Position numbers and translations under genes: made by a program
Notes under the pieces: generated by a model
The model's database searches: none
What the model was told of the DNA's origin: nothing
The model's input: only the letters and a program-made list of their open reading frames with translations
In this document: positions 17,080-25,430 of the stretch, one piece after another
Layout of the letters: each line of letters opens with the position of its first letter
How positions within the stretch are numbered: position 1 is the stretch's first letter
Assembly: GCA_027625095.1 (NCBI GenBank)
Contig: JAQBXN010000077.1
Location: 1 to 40,185 of the forward strand
Source of the DNA: Planctomycetota bacterium
GTDB taxonomy: Bacteria > Planctomycetota > PUPC01 > JACPCR01
Reading direction: 5' to 3'
DNA length: 40,185 bases

Positions 17080-18822
17080 TTAATCCTTTTGCCTCCCCTC
17101 ATTGGAAAGCTGATCCAGGACGAGCAGGGCGCTGGTCCTCAAGCTGTCATCTTCAAGGTGGTTCTCGAGCAGTACCTGCAGCATCTGCCTAGCTGTTTCC
17201 GGTCGCTCTTTTTTCAAGGCTTCAGCCACTTTTAATTGCCCGTGGCGGAATTCGGTTCTGGAAGGATGGGCTGCTTCAAAGTGACTCAAGAGTTCCCGGG
17301 CCCGTTTAGGGTCTCCGATTCGAATCAGGCAAATGATTTCATTCAGATAGGCCCAGGCGGACGCCCTGGCGGTGAGGCCGCCCTTGATGGCCCTCGAAAA
17401 GTGAATTACTGCCTCGGAATAATTGCCCCGATATAAGAGGGCATTGGCTAGGAGGTAATGATCCTCAGATGTCATGTTCGCTGATTGCTGCTGAGCCAGT
17501 TGACGCATGGTCGTGGCAAACGAGCCGAAGTTTCCCTCTTTGAACTGCTCTCCGGCACGCGCCCTCAGTGAGGTCGTCGAATCACTTGCCAACGCCCTGA
17601 TAGGAAGATTGCTTTTTTTGTGTGCCGCATCCTGGCTAGGCTGATTATTGAGTGCTTCGATCAGTTTGAGGCAATTCTCCTGCTCTGGAATATCTGCCAG
17701 TGCCGCAGCCCAGCACCAGGCAAGTTGCAGGGCTCGCTCCTGATGAGTTTTGGAAAACGACAGCCTAGCAAACTGGTGCAGCCGCTCCTGGGCATTGGTC
17801 GATTCGCGATGAAGAAGGCCGAAGATTGCGGAAGGCACCTTGTCCTCCGCCCAATCCGCAAAGGCCAGAAGCTGACCTTCAACCGTGAGATACTCTTCGT
17901 CCCCCGTTCCTTCTTCCTCGGCCGCCTTTAACGCTTTCTGAGCGGCCACGACCTTGCCAGCCAGTTGATTCCTGTAATTGCCATCCTCCTCGAACGATTC
18001 TTCAGCAACCCAGTCGGGCAGTTTGATGAGATCGTCCAGGCGATCGATGAAGAGCCCGGCAAGGACGGCGTTGGGGCTGGTGAGCGTATCAATTTGGATG
18101 GTGATCTTCCGATGCCCGCTGAGTGCGAATCGCTTGTAAGTTCCACCAAAGAAATGGCCGGCAGTGGTCGCAAGGACGGGCTTCTTGGTTTCACGCGACA
18201 GGAGAAGAAGCTTGTAATCGCGGAACTGGGGCCAATCGATCTCGAAGAAATAAAGCGAAAGCAGGCACAGGCCGTCAGGCAGATTCAGGTCAATGAGCAG
18301 CCCCGGCGCCTCTCCCATCTTTTTTTCTTCGCCGTGGTCGTCCCATACGGAAGCGATTCGGGATTGGCCCTCTGGCGTCTGCAGGGCACGGTCGTCGGCC
18401 ACAGTGTTCATTCGAGAGAGCCAGGCGCGGTGTGAATCATTGGGGTCACCGGTATAGCCGCGCAAGTGAACGGGCCACCCCGGTCCGCCGAAATCAGAAG
18501 CCGGAGACTTTGCGCCGAAGAGGGCGTAGGCATACCCACCGTATCGGCCAACCCAGTTGCCACGGGTCCAGGTATCGTCAGCTAACATCCCGGCAACAGG
18601 CCCGGCAAAAACAGATGGGATGGTGAGGAGCAGGATGATGGCCGCGAGGAGGGCTTTCTTCCTCTTAATCTTTATCTTAATCCTGCTCGTAATCTCAATC
18701 CTACTCGTATCCTTAGATTCTTTTCCTCCCGGGTCAGGATTCGAGAACGGGTTACAACGGGAAAAAAGATTATGAGTAGCGCTAAAATAATGCTTAAGAG
18801 GAAGATCCGAAGCAGACGGCAC
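17080..18822 (-). CDS. Exported TPR-repeat protein; start codon unclear (about 580 aa)
   Basis: The signal-peptide core KKALLAAIILLLTIPSVFAG is followed by a beta-sandwich with the motif DDTWTRGNWVGRYGGYAYALFG, a pattern of exported sugar-binding-like modules. The C-terminal half has tetratricopeptide-type helices (for example YLLANALLYRGNYSEAVIHFSRAIKGG and AWAYLNEIICLIRIGDPKRARELL). The frame stays open back to 19221, but that part overlaps the regulator in another frame and is non-coding. No ATG, GTG or TTG occurs close to the signal peptide. The first usable start after the regulator stop is GTG at 18822, which would give an unusual 45-residue basic leader. GGAGGAAA lies near 18740 with no standard start at the right distance. 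The leader is made of the hexanucleotide array 18657-18722. Confidence 0.75.
   Translation of the reverse strand: MPSASDLPLKHYFSATHNLFSRCNPFSNPDPGGKESKDTSRIEITSRIKIKIKRKKALLAAIILLLTIPSVFAGPVAGMLADDTWTRGNWVGRYGGYAYALFGAKSPASDFGGPGWPVHLRGYTGDPNDSHRAWLSRMNTVADDRALQTPEGQSRIASVWDDHGEEKKMGEAPGLLIDLNLPDGLCLLSLYFFEIDWPQFRDYKLLLLSRETKKPVLATTAGHFFGGTYKRFALSGHRKITIQIDTLTSPNAVLAGLFIDRLDDLIKLPDWVAEESFEEDGNYRNQLAGKVVAAQKALKAAEEEGTGDEEYLTVEGQLLAFADWAEDKVPSAIFGLLHRESTNAQERLHQFARLSFSKTHQERALQLAWCWAAALADIPEQENCLKLIEALNNQPSQDAAHKKSNLPIRALASDSTTSLRARAGEQFKEGNFGSFATTMRQLAQQQSANMTSEDHYLLANALLYRGNYSEAVIHFSRAIKGGLTARASAWAYLNEIICLIRIGDPKRARELLSHFEAAHPSRTEFRHGQLKVAEALKKERPETARQMLQVLLENHLEDDSLRTSALLVLDQLSNEGRQKD
18657..18722. 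repeat. Hexanucleotide tandem array encoding the basic part of a signal peptide
   Basis: The plus strand reads as consecutive hexamers of the form TCNTNN (TCTTCC, TCTTAA, TCTTTA, TCTTAA, TCCTGC, TCGTAA, TCTCAA, TCCTAC, TCGTAT, then decaying units), 11 in all. Being a multiple of three, it is in phase with the TPR gene and encodes alternating basic/Ile residues (RIEITSRIKIKIKRKK) just before the hydrophobic core. Confidence 0.7.
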
Positions 18823-18823
18823 C

Positions 18824-19498
18824 TCACACGACCGAATAATCTCGGAACAGGCCGACGAGCACTCCTTTGAAATCCAGTTCGAACTTCTTTCCCTCGAACT
18901 GGTATCTGTTTCCCTTCTGTTTGACCAGTACAAGGGTGTGGAGTTGGGGATCGTTCTGTTTCGCCGGCTGCAGGATGACCGCTTCTTCAGTTTCCCGATA
19001 GGAGCGAACCATGCAGATGGATGAGTCGGAGCCCGTGACCTCGCAGCAGACAACGGCCCCGTGCAAGGGCTTGATTCCAGGATCAAAAATGCAGTAGTCA
19101 TCGATCTGAATCTCCAATTCCATGCTGTCGTCACCGGCCTGCAGCACAAAGCGTTTCTCCCCATAGAGCCGCTGCGGCACCTCCATTGACTGCTTGGGAA
19201 TGAGAGAGGCAGGCCATTCAAACCTTCCCAAGCTCACGGTTCCCATCAAGGGGACGGTGAAGGCATCCAGCGCGGCGAGCAGGTCTCCCGCGGAAACTTC
19301 AGGAGCACCAGAAGCCAAGTCTGCAAACGAACATTCCAAAATATCCGCTAAGCGGCGGATAGCGTCCGGTTTCGCCTGAGTTTTCCCCGATTCAAGATCG
19401 GAGATAGCTCGTTGGCTGACCCCAAGAGCCTCGGCGAGGTCGGTTTGGGTCAGGTTTTTCGATTTCCGGAGCACACGGATTCTTTTCCCGAAGGACAT
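18824..19498 (-). CDS. XRE-family regulator with S24/LexA-like C-terminal domain, probably not self-cleaving (224 aa)
   Basis: Helix-turn-helix at residues 5-60 (LRKSKNLTQTDLAEALGVSQRAISDLESGKTQ) followed by an S24-type beta domain at about 80-220. Ser125 of the G-DSM motif (AGDDSMELEI) is present. The segment that should carry the general-base Lys reads SSICMVRSY with no Lys, and the Ala-Gly cleavage site is replaced by Ser-Leu-Gly (GTVSLG, 86-91). The fold is therefore kept, but autoproteolysis seems lost. GGAGGT lies 9 nt before the ATG. It is likely the first gene of the operon with the TPR protein, the exported protein and the atypical receiver. The AT-rich divergent region upstream carries a palindrome that may be its operator. 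Confidence 0.85.
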   Translation of the reverse strand: MSFGKRIRVLRKSKNLTQTDLAEALGVSQRAISDLESGKTQAKPDAIRRLADILECSFADLASGAPEVSAGDLLAALDAFTVPLMGTVSLGRFEWPASLIPKQSMEVPQRLYGEKRFVLQAGDDSMELEIQIDDYCIFDPGIKPLHGAVVCCEVTGSDSSICMVRSYRETEEAVILQPAKQNDPQLHTLVLVKQKGNRYQFEGKKFELDFKGVLVGLFRDYSVV

Positions 19499-19544
19499 GA
19501 GTATACACCTCCAGAGACGTCGTTCAATATAAAAATAGACTATA

Positions 19545-19565
19545 CCAAATATATTGAATATTTGG
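19545..19565. promoter_or_regulatory. 21-bp perfect palindromic site in the divergent control region, putative operator
   Basis: The arms CCAAATAT and ATATTTGG (19545-19552 and 19558-19565) are perfect reverse complements around the 5-nt centre ATTGA. The site is 47 nt upstream of the S24-like regulator start and 88 nt upstream of the small exported protein start. A minus-strand TATAGT (19538-19543) lies next to it, so a bound repressor could block the regulator's own promoter. This is inference from position and symmetry. Confidence 0.55.
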
Positions 19566-19591
19566 TTGAAAACTAGAAATATTCGTATAAT
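19562..19591 (+). promoter_or_regulatory. Putative promoter for the small exported protein, with TCGTAT repeats
   Basis: TATAAT at 19586-19591 is preceded by TTGGTT at 19562-19567, an 18-nt spacer. It lies about 60 nt upstream of the ATG at 19653. TCGTAT occurs three times (19583-19588, 19595-19600 and 19611-19616), overlapping and following the -10 element, and may be additional binding sites. The whole 19500-19640 stretch is markedly AT-rich compared with its surroundings. Confidence 0.4.
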
Positions 19592-19652
19592 TTATCGTAT
19601 ATGGATTATGTCGTATATTGTCGTTCTTATCTAACCCCCTATGGAGGCTCTT

Positions 19653-20168
19653 ATGTCTCACTCCCTTCTTTCTCCTCGATGGCTCTTGTCTTCGCTTCTA
19701 TTGGCCTTTCCGATCATCCCGTTCGATTCCTACCGAATTTATGCTGAGGCTGAGGTGGAAGCACCGGCTCTGAATCCCGAACCGGCTGACCCAGATGGTG
19801 ATAGTCTGCCGCTCAGAGCAGCCCAGAAAACTCACCTGGATCTCGGTCAGAGTTTACCGTCTTTTCTGAATTCCGAGCGAGGCTTCAGCCGTTCGCTTCT
19901 TGCCTCTGACAATGAAGTCTGGAAAGTCTGGCGTTTTCAGGATTATGTGGTCTTTACCGCTGCATCCATTACGAAGCAAAAGGACGCCGGGGATCAGGTC
20001 CGGGCTATTGTAGCGTTGATGATCCAGCAGGAGGACGCCAGGAAGAACGGAATGCTGGTGATTGAAAAAACCCAGCCTCAGGTCAAGGCCGCATGGCTGA
20101 AAACCCCTGAGGCTGTGCAGATGACTGATAAGTACGCGCAGCTTATCAGTAACGCCACCCAACTGTAG
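19653..20168 (+). CDS. Small exported protein of unknown function, 171 aa
   Basis: The ATG at 19653 is chosen because GGAGG ends 6 nt upstream; an ATG at 19641 overlaps that site. A signal peptide covers about residues 1-29 (RWLLSSLLLAFPIIPF...YRIYAEA). The mature part has an acidic Pro-rich segment, then a mixed region (NEVWKVWRFQDYVVFTAASITKQKDAG, VRAIVALMIQQEDARKNGM). I do not recognise a family. It is divergent from the S24-like regulator and probably under its control through the shared 154-nt region. It is convergent with the hybrid kinase (28-nt gap). Confidence 0.7.
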   Translation: MSHSLLSPRWLLSSLLLAFPIIPFDSYRIYAEAEVEAPALNPEPADPDGDSLPLRAAQKTHLDLGQSLPSFLNSERGFSRSLLASDNEVWKVWRFQDYVVFTAASITKQKDAGDQVRAIVALMIQQEDARKNGMLVIEKTQPQVKAAWLKTPEAVQMTDKYAQLISNATQL

Positions 20169-20196
20169 GAAGAGTTTCTGATAGGGGCACTAGACT

Positions 20197-21747
20197 TTAC
20201 CGGGCCTGGAGGGCCTGGGCGATCACGCGGGGCAGGTATCGGAGCTGGATTGGCTTCGATACTGCCATATCGGCCTGGCTGAGTTCGGCAGCATGAGACC
20301 ACTCTGTCCAGGACGTCAAGAGAATGACGCCCGGTGCGATCGGCAGCGCCTTTGCACTTCTGATCAGCGACTGGAGCTGGCTGAGGGAGAAGCCACCATC
20401 CACCAGTAACAAATCCCACTCAATTTCATTCAGACGAGTCTCGGCTTCGTCCGGCGCGGTGACGTGGGTTACGTCGTGCCCGTGACGGGTAAGAGTCTGA
20501 ACGAGGACGGCCGCGGCGGTGGAAGAATCATCCACCAACAGGATCTTTCCTTTTTGGATGATTTGGTCCGGGGATACTTCCGGTTTGTGAACCGCATTCG
20601 GCAGTTCAACTCGCACTTCGGTCCGGCCGTCTTGACTGGCCCATGTAAGCGTGCCATCAAATGAGTTGATGATCGCGGCGGCGACATTGAGGCCCAGACC
20701 TTTGACATTTTTCTTGGTGGTAAAGAATGCTTCCCCTGCCCTTTCCTGGGATTCATCAGAAAAACCCATTCCGTTATCAGTGATCGAGACCCAGGCGGTG
20801 CCGTGGGCGATCCCACCGGTTACCGCTACTTGGCGATCCTTCATCCCATGTGTTGCTTCCCACGCATTCTTGAGAAGCTCTTCAAACGCTTGCTGAAGTT
20901 CCGGCGGGCTGCATTCCAACATTACTTGACCAATCTTCGGGTCGACAGATTGGTCTCTGAGGCCGGTCACGTGGCTGAGCGCGGCTTCAATAACACTCTT
21001 GAGATCGCACGGCTGAAACTGGTCTTTCCGGGGAGGGGCAGCCAGGGTTTGAACCGCCCTGGTAAGTTCGAGTCCCCGGCGAAGTGAGGTCTGAATCTCC
21101 CGCAGATTGGTAGCTGCCCCGTTGGCGTACAGCCAGTGGCTGGCCTGTATCTGGCCGGTCAGATCAGTCAAAGTTCGGCGAAATTGCTGGTTCAACTCCA
21201 GCGAAATATTCCCGGTATGCGAGCTCTCTTCCGCGCGGCCGGACAAATCGTTGCAGTTAATCTCAAGCGCCGCGCCGGCATGGAGCGCCAGCACCTCAAG
21301 CATGTCGCAATCTCTCTGGGAAAAGCGCTCTATTTCTGTCCGGTTATCCAGGTAAATAACGCCGATGACGCGGCTGTGAAAGGTCATCAGCGGAGCGCAG
21401 ACGACGGAAAGCAGCTCGAGACGATGGATGCTCTTGCTTGCGGCAAAATGAGGATCCGCCAATGCATCGTGGACGAGAATGGCCCGCTCCCGGCGAACTG
21501 CTTCCTCGACAAGGCTGGTGCTGATTTCTTTATCAGGATCGTCAACGGTCAAGCCTTCAAACGTCTGTGCGAATTTATAGACGTGCCTGCCCTTCTCGAA
21601 CAGGATCAGAAATCCTCGCTCGGCCTCGAGGTCGGTTATGAATCGGCTGATGAGAAATTTGAGAAGTGACTCGACTTCATCGAAATCATACAGCGCCCTG
21701 CTGAAGGCGAGCGTCTTGTCCAGATCGCTTACGTTGCCCTGCGTCAT
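20197..21747 (-). CDS. Hybrid sensor: GAF, histidine-kinase-type ATPase domain and C-terminal receiver (516 aa)
   Basis: Soluble, without membrane segments. GAF domain at about residues 28-163 (LEAERGFLILF, VIGVIYLDNRTEIERFS). HATPase domain at about 245-385 with N-box ELLKNAWEA (N293), G1 DNGMGF and G2 KGLGLNVA. Receiver at about 400-515 with DD406-407, phospho-Asp D450 (LLLVDGGFS), T478 and K498. The intervening helical region (about 180-240, RRTLTDLTGQIQASHWLYAN) lacks a canonical H-box; H204 is the only nearby His and its context is wrong. It may pass signal by ATP-dependent conformational change or use an unusual His. Its ATG overlaps the stop of the Ser/Thr kinase gene (ATGA), so the two are translationally coupled and probably partners. 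Confidence 0.85.
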   Translation of the reverse strand: MTQGNVSDLDKTLAFSRALYDFDEVESLLKFLISRFITDLEAERGFLILFEKGRHVYKFAQTFEGLTVDDPDKEISTSLVEEAVRRERAILVHDALADPHFAASKSIHRLELLSVVCAPLMTFHSRVIGVIYLDNRTEIERFSQRDCDMLEVLALHAGAALEINCNDLSGRAEESSHTGNISLELNQQFRRTLTDLTGQIQASHWLYANGAATNLREIQTSLRRGLELTRAVQTLAAPPRKDQFQPCDLKSVIEAALSHVTGLRDQSVDPKIGQVMLECSPPELQQAFEELLKNAWEATHGMKDRQVAVTGGIAHGTAWVSITDNGMGFSDESQERAGEAFFTTKKNVKGLGLNVAAAIINSFDGTLTWASQDGRTEVRVELPNAVHKPEVSPDQIIQKGKILLVDDSSTAAAVLVQTLTRHGHDVTHVTAPDEAETRLNEIEWDLLLVDGGFSLSQLQSLIRSAKALPIAPGVILLTSWTEWSHAAELSQADMAVSKPIQLRYLPRVIAQALQAR

Positions 21748-24700
21748 AATTCGTAGTGGGAAATTGCAAAGGCCAGCAGAGGCGATCGGCTGGTAGCCGC
21801 TGCGTAATTATCCCAGCCCAGTTCGTTGGAAAATTGATTGCGCAAAGTGCTCAGCAGACGGTTGGACTCTCTCCGATACAGATAGGCATAGCGGTTACGC
21901 CCTAATGCCTCCTGGCAGGCGGAAAGCAGCATGCCTGCCTGCCAGCAGAGGTCCTTCATACCGCCATTTCTTGCTTTTTCCACGCAGGGGTTGAAATACT
22001 GGATGGCCGTCTCATAAAGCTTCCTTTCATAGCAAATCATGCCCAACATAAGCCTGGCTTCGCATTGCAGGATGCCATGTTTGATGCTTGATGCGATCTC
22101 AAACGCCGCCTCTGCTTCGGACATCGCGACCGGCGATACAGTCGGGAGTTGCCTGGCCAGTTCCAGCCGAAGATATGATTCCTCGTACATGAGATCGTGT
22201 TGAACAGCCCTTGCTATGGAAGCCCCAAGTATCTTTCGTGCTTCCCTCACATCGCCGCTGGCCCCAAGATACTTAGCTCGGATGTACTCCACGTATAGCA
22301 CCTTCGCATGAGCTTCATCATCACCCAGCGATTCTTCGATCAGATCCAGTAGTTTACCCGCTCTCCCAAGATCTCCGAGCAGGAGGGATAGCTCGGCTTC
22401 AAAGATCCTGACTTCCCTCAAAATCTTTTGGCTCAAACCTTCCAGGCGATTCACACGATCTATGGACTCCTGGGCCGCCGTGTATCGCGCCTGCTTCAGT
22501 TGGGTAAGCGCGAGGGAGGCCAAAGCGCTCGCCATTCGTCCGGTTGAATTGCTGGACTCATAAACCGCCAGGGCGCGCAAATTCAAATTTTCTGACTCGT
22601 ACAGTTCGCCTTTGGTGTAACAGATATTGGCGATATTTCTCATGGCGGTGGCGGCCAGCCCAAAGTGACCAAAGCGTTCGTAGAATTCCAACGCCTCGCG
22701 ATAAAGACACTCGGCCTCGGTATACCGCGAGGACTTATATGCAATGTGCGCCCGCCGGATATTTGCCCTTATCTTGCCTTTCAGATTGCCTCTACGACTA
22801 TGTTCATTACGTGCCTTTTTCTGCCAGAACTCTGCTTCTTCATATTCGCCCATGCCATAGCATGCCCCGCCCAGATATTCGTAGTTATAAGCAGTGCAGT
22901 CCGGGTCGAAGCGCTGGCTCAATGACAGGTGTTCCAGCAGACCCTCTTTGGCGAGTAGATAATCCCCTTTGTTAATCAGAAAACGGAGCTCTGCACTTCG
23001 AAGTCGAACCATGTACAGGCTTTGGGGCCACCATTTCAACAACGAACGAGATTCCTCAAACGCGGATTCAGCCGGATCAAGCCGGCCCTGGAGAGAATAC
23101 TCTTCACCGAGTTTGCGGAGCAGGTTCCCTCGCATTTCTTCTGGCAGTTTCTGGTTCAACAAGTCTTCATACCTTCGGATAGCCTTGTCCGATTCCCCCA
23201 TCCAGGAGACGACCAGCGCGAGGTCCATCGCTGTCTCGGCATAAAACTCATCCGTGTCTTCCATGAAATCCAGCACTGCGCGGAAGAGGCGTGCAGCAGA
23301 TTGGTAAGCAGAAGCCTGCCGTTCCTTTCTTGCGGCGGGCCGTCCGTATTGGATGGCCTTCTCTTTCTCACCGGCGCGGATGAAGTGCCAGGCGGTCTCT
23401 TCCAGTCGGCTCTTCGGGTTTGTTTCGCTGAGTTCACCCGCCAGCCGATGAAGGCGCTTCTTCTCCTCTTCGTCGATGGACTCATAGATACTGAACCGAA
23501 GCTCGCTGTGAGCGAACTCGTACATCCCGGGCCCTGAACGCGACCTCGCCAGAAAGCCTTTGGAGCAGAGACGAAGCCCAACGGCCTGCACATCGGAATA
23601 CTCCATCCCAAGCACCTGATGAATCTCTTCTAACTGGACGGGGCGACCCATGACGGCTAACGCCTCTATGAACGAAGTCTCTTCGAATGCGAGCCCGCGG
23701 ACGCGCCAAAGAATCAGTTCACGCACTCCGGACAATTTAATGGTGTTCAAGGCCGCGCTCATCTGTGGCCATGTGCCGGTACTTTCGGTCTCGAAAACCT
23801 GGTCCAGAATGAGACGCAGATACAGAGGGTTTCCGCCGGACTTTTGCCAGATCGTGCGAGCAGCCTCTCTGTCCACCTGTTCGTCATTCAGAGTTCGGGA
23901 AACCAGAGCCGTCACCTCATCAAGCGTCAGCCGATTAAGAGGGCGGGTCATACACCAGCCGCTCTGCTCAAGCTCCCTCGACAGGATCTGCAATTCGGCG
24001 TTCTCGTCTTCGCGAAATGATGCGCACATGAAAATCCGTTTTCCACGCAGAGAACGAACGACCATGCTCCAGAGCTTCAATGCCTCTTGATCTGCAAGAT
24101 GGAGGTCTTCAAATACCAGCAGGGTCGGAAATTGAGAGCAAAACTTAATCAAGCGCGAGCCGATGGCATCCCACTGCTGCTGGGCTGCATCCTCCCCGTC
24201 GATAAATTCTGTTTCCATCGCAGTCGGCTGCGGCTCCCCGAAATCACTGAGGGCCTCATAGAAGGGGCTGTATGAATCTTTCTGGCCAGAGCCAAATGCG
24301 ATCTTCAGGAAAACACAGCCCGCCTGCTGGGCTCGGATGCGGAACTCTTCAAGAAGCCGGGTTTTGCCCAAGCCGGCTTCCCCGGTAAGCAGCCAACTGG
24401 ATTGAACTGGACGGCCGCCAAGCAATGCCTGGAGCGTCTCTTCAAAGTCGCAAATCAGATTCTCGCGGCCGATGATGAATGGGAAAGGTGGCGGGGAAGA
24501 GCAGAACTGCGTTTTTTCATCTTCTCCGGATCGCAGATTCAACTTGTCGCAAACATCAATGAAATGAGTGACCCGGGGGCAACGCTCTTCCATCGACCAT
24601 TCCGTCATGCAGACAATCAAATCCGCCAGTTGGTACTGCATACCTGCACTGGTCATCTGATCCAACTGTTTGGATATCGATTCCGCATCAAAAACCACAT

Positions 24701-25352
24701 TATCGCCAAGAAACCGTGAGGCTAGTACCTCAAAAAGGAGAACCCCGAAAGAGTAAATATCAGACCGGACATCGATAAACCCTTTCTGAATTTCCGGAGC
24801 CATGAAACGGCGCGTCCCGCCCAGAAACTCCTTTTTCACGGCCTCAGCCCTCTGCGCCATTCCCAGGTCGAACCACTTCACCGAAGACTTGGCGCCATTC
24901 ACAATCATGAGATTCTCAGGTTTGACGTCCCCATGAATCCAGCCTCGCGTGTGGAGATAATCCAAACCAAGACACGCTTTCACAAGCCAGCTCGCGACCT
25001 CTTTCAGTTCGGCTGCCTTGCAGGCATCATGGAAATGTGTGCCCTGCAAATACTCCATGGTGAAGACAGCCTGTTCGCCATCTTCGGTCCGCCCGAAATC
25101 ATAAGCCTCAACTAAATGCGGATGCCGCAGCCGCGCCAGCAGCCCAAACTCATTCTCGAGCTGGTTCAGCCCGGCAGACTTGGCCCCCTGGACAGTCTTT
25201 AAAGCAAGCTCGCTCCCATTGTTACGACGGATCAGGTAAACATGGCCATATCGGCCAGAGCCCAGCAGTGACCTGGTTTCAGACTGGCGGGCCACTGGAA
25301 TGTGCCTGAAATCTGGCAGGTTATGTTTAGCGTTTGAATTTGTCTGACTCAT
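21744..25352 (-). CDS. Ser/Thr protein kinase fused to AAA-type ATPase and TPR repeats (1202 aa)
   Basis: The start is the ATG at 25352 (MSQTNSNAKHNL). The kinase domain is at about residues 28-270: glycine loop LGSGRYGHV, ATP Lys K52 (ALKTV), catalytic loop IHGDVKPEN (HGD with D142 and N147), metal motif DLG (D162) and GGTRRFMAPE. An AAA/STAND-like ATPase follows: Walker A GEAGLGKT (324-331) and Walker B LLVFED (411-416). The C-terminal half is TPR-like (for example ATAMRNIANICYTKGELYESENLNLRALAVYE). There is no transmembrane segment. The arrangement matches bacterial kinase-ATPase-TPR sensory proteins that associate with GAF histidine kinases. The 4-nt overlap with the GAF-kinase gene supports a joint pathway. 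Upstream signals are unknown. Confidence 0.9.
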   Translation of the reverse strand: MSQTNSNAKHNLPDFRHIPVARQSETRSLLGSGRYGHVYLIRRNNGSELALKTVQGAKSAGLNQLENEFGLLARLRHPHLVEAYDFGRTEDGEQAVFTMEYLQGTHFHDACKAAELKEVASWLVKACLGLDYLHTRGWIHGDVKPENLMIVNGAKSSVKWFDLGMAQRAEAVKKEFLGGTRRFMAPEIQKGFIDVRSDIYSFGVLLFEVLASRFLGDNVVFDAESISKQLDQMTSAGMQYQLADLIVCMTEWSMEERCPRVTHFIDVCDKLNLRSGEDEKTQFCSSPPPFPFIIGRENLICDFEETLQALLGGRPVQSSWLLTGEAGLGKTRLLEEFRIRAQQAGCVFLKIAFGSGQKDSYSPFYEALSDFGEPQPTAMETEFIDGEDAAQQQWDAIGSRLIKFCSQFPTLLVFEDLHLADQEALKLWSMVVRSLRGKRIFMCASFREDENAELQILSRELEQSGWCMTRPLNRLTLDEVTALVSRTLNDEQVDREAARTIWQKSGGNPLYLRLILDQVFETESTGTWPQMSAALNTIKLSGVRELILWRVRGLAFEETSFIEALAVMGRPVQLEEIHQVLGMEYSDVQAVGLRLCSKGFLARSRSGPGMYEFAHSELRFSIYESIDEEEKKRLHRLAGELSETNPKSRLEETAWHFIRAGEKEKAIQYGRPAARKERQASAYQSAARLFRAVLDFMEDTDEFYAETAMDLALVVSWMGESDKAIRRYEDLLNQKLPEEMRGNLLRKLGEEYSLQGRLDPAESAFEESRSLLKWWPQSLYMVRLRSAELRFLINKGDYLLAKEGLLEHLSLSQRFDPDCTAYNYEYLGGACYGMGEYEEAEFWQKKARNEHSRRGNLKGKIRANIRRAHIAYKSSRYTEAECLYREALEFYERFGHFGLAATAMRNIANICYTKGELYESENLNLRALAVYESSNSTGRMASALASLALTQLKQARYTAAQESIDRVNRLEGLSQKILREVRIFEAELSLLLGDLGRAGKLLDLIEESLGDDEAHAKVLYVEYIRAKYLGASGDVREARKILGASIARAVQHDLMYEESYLRLELARQLPTVSPVAMSEAEAAFEIASSIKHGILQCEARLMLGMICYERKLYETAIQYFNPCVEKARNGGMKDLCWQAGMLLSACQEALGRNRYAYLYRRESNRLLSTLRNQFSNELGWDNYAAATSRSPLLAFAISHYEL

Positions 25353-25430
25353 GAATCTCGCCCTTCGTTCCCTTTTGCCACAATGCATCTGAAGAGTCTA
25401 AGGCATCACCCATTGAAGGCAATACCAACT

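Noticed and set aside
18823..19221. Long N-terminal extension of the TPR protein reading frame (about 130 codons)
   Set aside because: It overlaps the S24-like regulator in another frame of the same strand, has Ser/Arg-rich non-protein-like composition, and lies before the true signal peptide.
25353..25388. Twelve extra N-terminal codons of the Ser/Thr kinase
   Set aside because: The ATG at 25352 (MSQTNS) is the better start; the upstream residues are basic and unlike the family.
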